Below are positions 57,191 to 60,533 of a DNA stretch of 60,533 nucleotides, one piece after another. The stretch lies in IMG/VR virus record IMGVR_UViG_3300021959_009735, positions 1 to 60,533 of that record; one strand, written 5' to 3'. Numbering within the stretch: the first letter of the stretch is position 1; the number at the start of each line of letters is the position of its first letter. Both the position numbers and the translations under genes were made by a program. A model generated the notes under the pieces. That model worked only from the letters and a program-made list of their open reading frames with translations, did not search any database and was not told where the DNA came from. The stretch is from a virus.

Positions 57191-57868
57191 TTATATTGCG
57201 TATCTCCAACCAAATCCCCCAGATGTTTTACACTTTCCGGAAAGTACTGCTTGAATAGCATGTGGATTATAACCATCGTTCCTAGTGTCAATAATCATCT
57301 CATAACGTTTAAGTACCTGTCCTGTAGTCTTATCAAGTTTTTCAATAGCCTTTCGATTATAGGTACGTGGTACTCCTTTTCTGACCGCTGATAGAGCCTT
57401 TTTGTGGGTGTCGGAAAAAGATTTACCTTTCAAGGCACTTGAGATCTTAATCTTAGTAAGTTCCGAATGAGAGCAGTCTTTTTTTGAAAGCCGTTCTTTC
57501 TGTATGTCCGAGAGAAGTTCGCGAGTTTGTTGTGTATGTTTCTTACCTATAGAACTACGTCTTATTTTATCTCGATGCTCTTTTGATAGCGGCTTTCCCT
57601 GTCTGCATGGAGTAATAGTGTCGATAATATTATAGAAATTATCATCTGATTTGCATTGTAGTTTTTTTAACCAAAATACCTCTCGATTATTAAGTTCGTC
57701 AAGATTAGAGCAGTATTCGATAATTTCCTTTTCAAAGTTATTCTTACCGTATTTTTTTATTGCCGCTTTCAAATATTTTCCAGAACCCAAATACGATTCT
57801 CTATTTTTGCTATCTTTTCCTAAATACTTTTTTCCGTTTACTAGGTTAGTTGTTATGTAAATGACCAT
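57191..57868 (-). CDS. GIY-YIG homing endonuclease with NUMOD repeats
   Basis: MVIYITTNLVNGKKYLGKDS is the degenerate GIY-YIG start (IYI...KYLG). Later segments with repeated SKEHRDKIRRSSIGKKHTQQ and a SDTHKKALSAVRKG pattern are NUMOD3 DNA-binding modules, and KAIEKLDKTTGQVLKRYEMI resembles NUMOD1. It lies between DnaB and the exonuclease gene without splitting either, so it is a free-standing homing endonuclease that targets a neighbouring replication gene. Confidence 0.9.
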   Translation of the reverse strand: MVIYITTNLVNGKKYLGKDSKNRESYLGSGKYLKAAIKKYGKNNFEKEIIEYCSNLDELNNREVFWLKKLQCKSDDNFYNIIDTITPCRQGKPLSKEHRDKIRRSSIGKKHTQQTRELLSDIQKERLSKKDCSHSELTKIKISSALKGKSFSDTHKKALSAVRKGVPRTYNRKAIEKLDKTTGQVLKRYEMIIDTRNDGYNPHAIQAVLSGKCKTSGGFGWRYAI

Positions 57869-57913
57869 ATTTTTACTAATATATAGTCACTGTCTTAATT
57901 TCTGTAGGGTCAT

Positions 57914-58948
57914 TTATAACTCTCTTGCTCTAAAACCTGTTAATGGTCGGAAGGTCTCTAACCAAGCTTCCGTATTCTTGGTTATGCCTTCAATTTTATC
58001 GTTATCTAAATAATGTAAGAAAGTACCTGTCTGTAGTCTCGGTGCAGGCTCTTTCAATACATCTAATATAATGTCTAATTCCCTATCGTCCAACGTCGAC
58101 TCCTGAATATTCATCAACTCATAGTTGGTTTTTACTTTATCCCAATCGTAGATAATTTTAGCAAAGATCTTTTTACCTTCAATGTTCTCTTCGCAAACAT
58201 CGTAGATATAGTCTAAAGTGATTCCAGGTTGTTCTACGATCAAAGGAAACTCTTTGAGGAGAGTTTTAATTCCTAGACCTTTTACGCCTGCCAGGTTATC
58301 TGAGTTATCCCCAAGAAGTGCTTTTGCTATAAGATAATTCGAAGGGGGCATCTTAAGCTCTTCTTCAATATTATCTCTAGTAAAAACTTTCTTCTTAACC
58401 GGAGCATAAACTTCGATGTTAGGGTCGATTATCTGTAGAAAGTCTTTATCCGAAGAAACGATAGTTGATTTTTTTCCGTATCTCGATGCATTGATCGCTA
58501 TAACAGAAATAATATCATCTGCTTCTAATTTGTCCATCATTATCATATGGACTGGAAGACATTCTAGATAATCTATTAGGCGGTTGAGCTGGGCTGTAAT
58601 CGATTCGCTTTCTTCTTTTTTGGTATCGAACAGGCCCCAGTTTGTAATCTTAGTATGTTCTCGCTGTGCTTTGTATTCCGGATTTATATTTTTCCGGTTC
58701 ATACTTCCGCCCAGTCCGTCGAATACGCAGATTACTTTTGTAGGATCGAACGTACGTACAAGGTAGCCTAACGACCTAAGGAACCCCACAAGGCCACCGA
58801 TATGGTGGCCCTGCGGAGTCATGGTCTTAAGTATAGAAAAGCTACGGATGAGTGTATTCATCGAGTCGATGATCAAGAGATGATCATTCTCTCCTCTAGG
58901 AGGACGCTCCTCTATTTTGTTTAGGATGTTATCGTACTTACTCGCCAT
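57914..58948 (-). CDS. 5'-3' exonuclease (FEN1/RNase H-type)
   Basis: Residues about 24-30 give LLIIDSMNTLIRSF with the first catalytic Asp, VICVFDG the second metal strand, EADDIISVIA and VSSDKDFLQ further acidic residues of the PIN-like core, and a DNSDNLAGVKGLGIKT H3TH region. Such enzymes remove primers and 5' flaps in replication. The family A polymerase here lacks its own 5'-3' domain, so this protein supplies it. The length (344 aa) is near that of T4 RNase H. It overlaps the recombinase gene by 11 bases. Confidence 0.9.
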   Translation of the reverse strand: MASKYDNILNKIEERPPRGENDHLLIIDSMNTLIRSFSILKTMTPQGHHIGGLVGFLRSLGYLVRTFDPTKVICVFDGLGGSMNRKNINPEYKAQREHTKITNWGLFDTKKEESESITAQLNRLIDYLECLPVHMIMMDKLEADDIISVIAINASRYGKKSTIVSSDKDFLQIIDPNIEVYAPVKKKVFTRDNIEEELKMPPSNYLIAKALLGDNSDNLAGVKGLGIKTLLKEFPLIVEQPGITLDYIYDVCEENIEGKKIFAKIIYDWDKVKTNYELMNIQESTLDDRELDIILDVLKEPAPRLQTGTFLHYLDNDKIEGITKNTEAWLETFRPLTGFRAREL

Positions 58949-60011
58949 TGGTCAGTCCTATATCTCTAAAATCTTCCTCTAAGTCCCCTTCCTCAATGAG
59001 ATCAAAATCGACTGAGCCTAGTAGCGATAGCCACGTATCCTTATGTTGGTCCTTGTACTTATCAATAGCTTTCTTATCGTCCGGAATAAACCCGTGAGTT
59101 GTCATAACGATACGTCCTCTGGTAGTCACACCGCTGATATGGTTCTTTTCTACCTGAATATTCGTACGTTTTGCAAACTCTACCTGCTTTCCGTTCTTGA
59201 TAGCCTTGATCTTAGACGTACCCGGATTGGTAATATTACCGAAGGTTACTACTAAAGTGGCATCATACCACATAGACATACCTCCCTTATTGAGAATCTT
59301 GGGCTGTCCCATAGGAGATTCAGGCTTCATAGTCCAAACTTTGTTGATCGCAACAAGAGTATTGGTATACTTAGAAGAAGCCTTTCTCGATAGTAGAATC
59401 TTCTGATTAAGGTTATTGCCAAACTGGGTAGACATAGCACCTGCGTTCCATTCGTTATTGTTCTTGTTAGAACGAACGGATAGCTCACACGGCACCGAGC
59501 CAATACTATCCCAGAAGAAACATAGATCGTAAGGTAGATTGCCTTTGTTCTGCTCATCGATAAGATCGGCAATGAATACTGCTACATCTTCAATCGTATT
59601 CAGAGAACCACGATCTGCGTATAAGAAGAATCCTTGATAGTCTTCTATTTCACCACTATCGCCTCTAACCTCTTCGAACTGGAGACCCATCTCCCGGGCA
59701 TGTTCCCAAGACCATTTCATCTCTGTGATGATGAAGACCGGTAGAATGCCCATCTTCTGGGTGCTTACAGCTGCTTCGATGAGTGCTGTAGTCTTTCCGG
59801 TATCACTATGCCCCCGAAGGAGTGTGATATGGCCTGTAGGAATGCCTGGAATAGATGTGATCTCCTGGAATGCTTCCGATAGAGGAATCCATCCTTGATC
59901 TTTGAACTTTACAGACGTACTGGCAAAACCTTTCTTTTTCTTGAATGCGCCAAGATTGAAGTTACCCTTGACGATATCTTCAGCCTTAGCTTTAGTTTTT
60001 GATTTAGCCAT
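58938..60011 (-). CDS. UvsX/RecA-like recombinase
   Basis: The Walker A motif is RGHSDTGKTTALIEA (residues 66-80); the Walker B region reads YDLCFFWDSIGSV. NEWNAGAMSTQFGNNLNQ and the KGGMSMWYDATLVVTFG strand match UvsX/RecA L1/L2-type regions. At 357 residues it is like T4 UvsX. It would promote strand exchange in recombination-dependent replication. Its start overlaps the stop of the gp32-like gene. Confidence 0.9.
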   Translation of the reverse strand: MAKSKTKAKAEDIVKGNFNLGAFKKKKGFASTSVKFKDQGWIPLSEAFQEITSIPGIPTGHITLLRGHSDTGKTTALIEAAVSTQKMGILPVFIITEMKWSWEHAREMGLQFEEVRGDSGEIEDYQGFFLYADRGSLNTIEDVAVFIADLIDEQNKGNLPYDLCFFWDSIGSVPCELSVRSNKNNNEWNAGAMSTQFGNNLNQKILLSRKASSKYTNTLVAINKVWTMKPESPMGQPKILNKGGMSMWYDATLVVTFGNITNPGTSKIKAIKNGKQVEFAKRTNIQVEKNHISGVTTRGRIVMTTHGFIPDDKKAIDKYKDQHKDTWLSLLGSVDFDLIEEGDLEEDFRDIGLTNGE

Positions 60012-60533
60012 TAATCGTTAAAGAGTTCATCGAATTTAGAGACAGGGTCGGACTTTACTGCAGACTTATTCTCAAGAGAGAAGTCAGTGCTTTCTTTTTT
60101 CTCCCAAGAAAACTTTCCAGTCTCTCTAAAGTTCTTATCCTCTGCATCCGAAGATGTAGATTCAGTAGCTTGAGGAGCCGGGGTTGTCTCTTCTTCGTCC
60201 GAGGTACCGTTTACGTAGTTATGAAGCTGTCTTTTGATAAAGTCGTAATCGTACTGGGAGAACGATGTTTTAGGTTCTGGCTGTTCTTTAAGCCATGTCT
60301 CTACCAAATTATTATCACTATGCAGCTCTGTCATCTTAGGTTTAATACGAACTGTAGTTACTGGGTAGGGATTACCTTCCGTAACTTCAACTACCATATC
60401 GAAACCGTTTACTACGTCTGTGTAGTCTCCGATGTCTTCGTCTTCGGCAAGCGATAGAAGTGCTTTGTAAACGGTCTTACTAAAGCCCCAAAGACGAACA
60501 CCTTTGTCTTCCTCACCACGTACCACAACGGGT
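60011..60533 (-). CDS. gp32-like single-strand DNA-binding protein, 5' end missing
   Basis: The reading frame stays open to the right edge (the GTG at 60526 is internal, preceded in frame by PV), so the N-terminal part is outside the window. The segment RGEEDKGVRLWGFSKTVYKA and then VEVTEGNPYPVTTVRIKPKM are in the conserved core of T4 gp32. The C-terminal third is acidic and Ser/Thr-rich (TSDEEETTPAPQATESTSSD), the usual protein-protein tail. It coats single-stranded DNA and pairs with the recombinase gene that follows. Confidence 0.88.
   Translation of the reverse strand, partial: PVVVRGEEDKGVRLWGFSKTVYKALLSLAEDEDIGDYTDVVNGFDMVVEVTEGNPYPVTTVRIKPKMTELHSDNNLVETWLKEQPEPKTSFSQYDYDFIKRQLHNYVNGTSDEEETTPAPQATESTSSDAEDKNFRETGKFSWEKKESTDFSLENKSAVKSDPVSKFDELFND

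Overview
This window is part of the genome of a large tailed, lytic-type bacteriophage. All supported genes lie on the minus strand, packed with 1-20 base overlaps (ATGA, TAATG and GTGA junctions) and almost no spacer DNA. The replication genes are phage-like: a gp32-type single-strand binding protein, UvsX/RecA, 5'-3' exonuclease, DnaB-type helicase, a family A DNA polymerase, a monomeric B12-dependent ribonucleotide reductase, ThyX and dCMP deaminase. The host is probably a Gram-negative bacterium of the Bacteroidota / Rhodothermota / Balneolota group. The phage carries a 649-residue secreted protein ending in a type IX secretion (T9SS) sorting domain, lipoproteins with a lipobox, a beta-barrel and a CsgG-like protein, all of which need an outer membrane, and T9SS is confined to that group. 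Clear Shine-Dalgarno sequences occur (for example before the DUF932 gene and thyX).

Layout in transcription order (high to low coordinates). 60.5-53.9 kb: replication and nucleotide metabolism, with a GIY-YIG homing endonuclease inserted. 53.9-50.0 kb: three glycosyltransferases. 49.9-44.5 kb: an envelope/surface operon (T9SS cohesin-like protein, proline-rich membrane protein, CsgG-like lipoprotein, outer-membrane barrel, LptE-like protein, coiled-coil/barrel protein, thioredoxin). 44.5-33.1 kb: a dispersed 7-deazaguanine pathway (QueC, QueD, QueE, FolE, DpdA, a DpdL-like formyltransferase, QueF) with ThyX, MazG-like, a cupin, a sugar epimerase and a dockerin-like lipoprotein. 33.1-29.5 kb: periplasmic nuclease, HNH endonuclease, DNA polymerase. 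28.4-25.3 kb: chaperone operon (Hsp20, PspC-like, GroES, GroEL, Smr). 25.2-21.8 kb: small structural or regulatory genes, ribosomal protein bS21, and a holin/amidase lysis cassette. 21.8-19.3 kb: a coiled-coil membrane protein with a textbook -1 frameshift signal, a Cas4/RecB-like nuclease and a ribbon-helix-helix protein. 19.3-5.6 kb: a 14-kb glycan island (sialic-acid-type synthase NeuB, CMP-sugar synthetase, pyruvyl transferase, methyltransferases, about eight glycosyltransferases). 5.6 kb-1: small genes, a lysozyme-like protein, dCMP deaminase, DUF932 and a tRNA.

How the parts fit. FolE, QueD, QueE and QueC make preQ0 and QueF makes preQ1. DpdA would place the base in phage DNA and the adjacent formyltransferase would formylate it, predicting formylated deoxy-preQ1 as an anti-restriction modification. 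The glycan islands and the T9SS/CsgG-like operon suggest the phage also remodels either its own particle or the infected cell's surface. A recurrent CTATTTATA element on the coding strand upstream of starts is the best candidate for a phage promoter. Four features are easily missed: the -1 frameshift (20.86 kb), a PspC-like gene between groES and its upstream neighbour, a small gene with an in-frame TAA (34.78 kb), and several translationally coupled 28-57-residue membrane peptides. All family names are from reading the sequences by eye; no database search was run.
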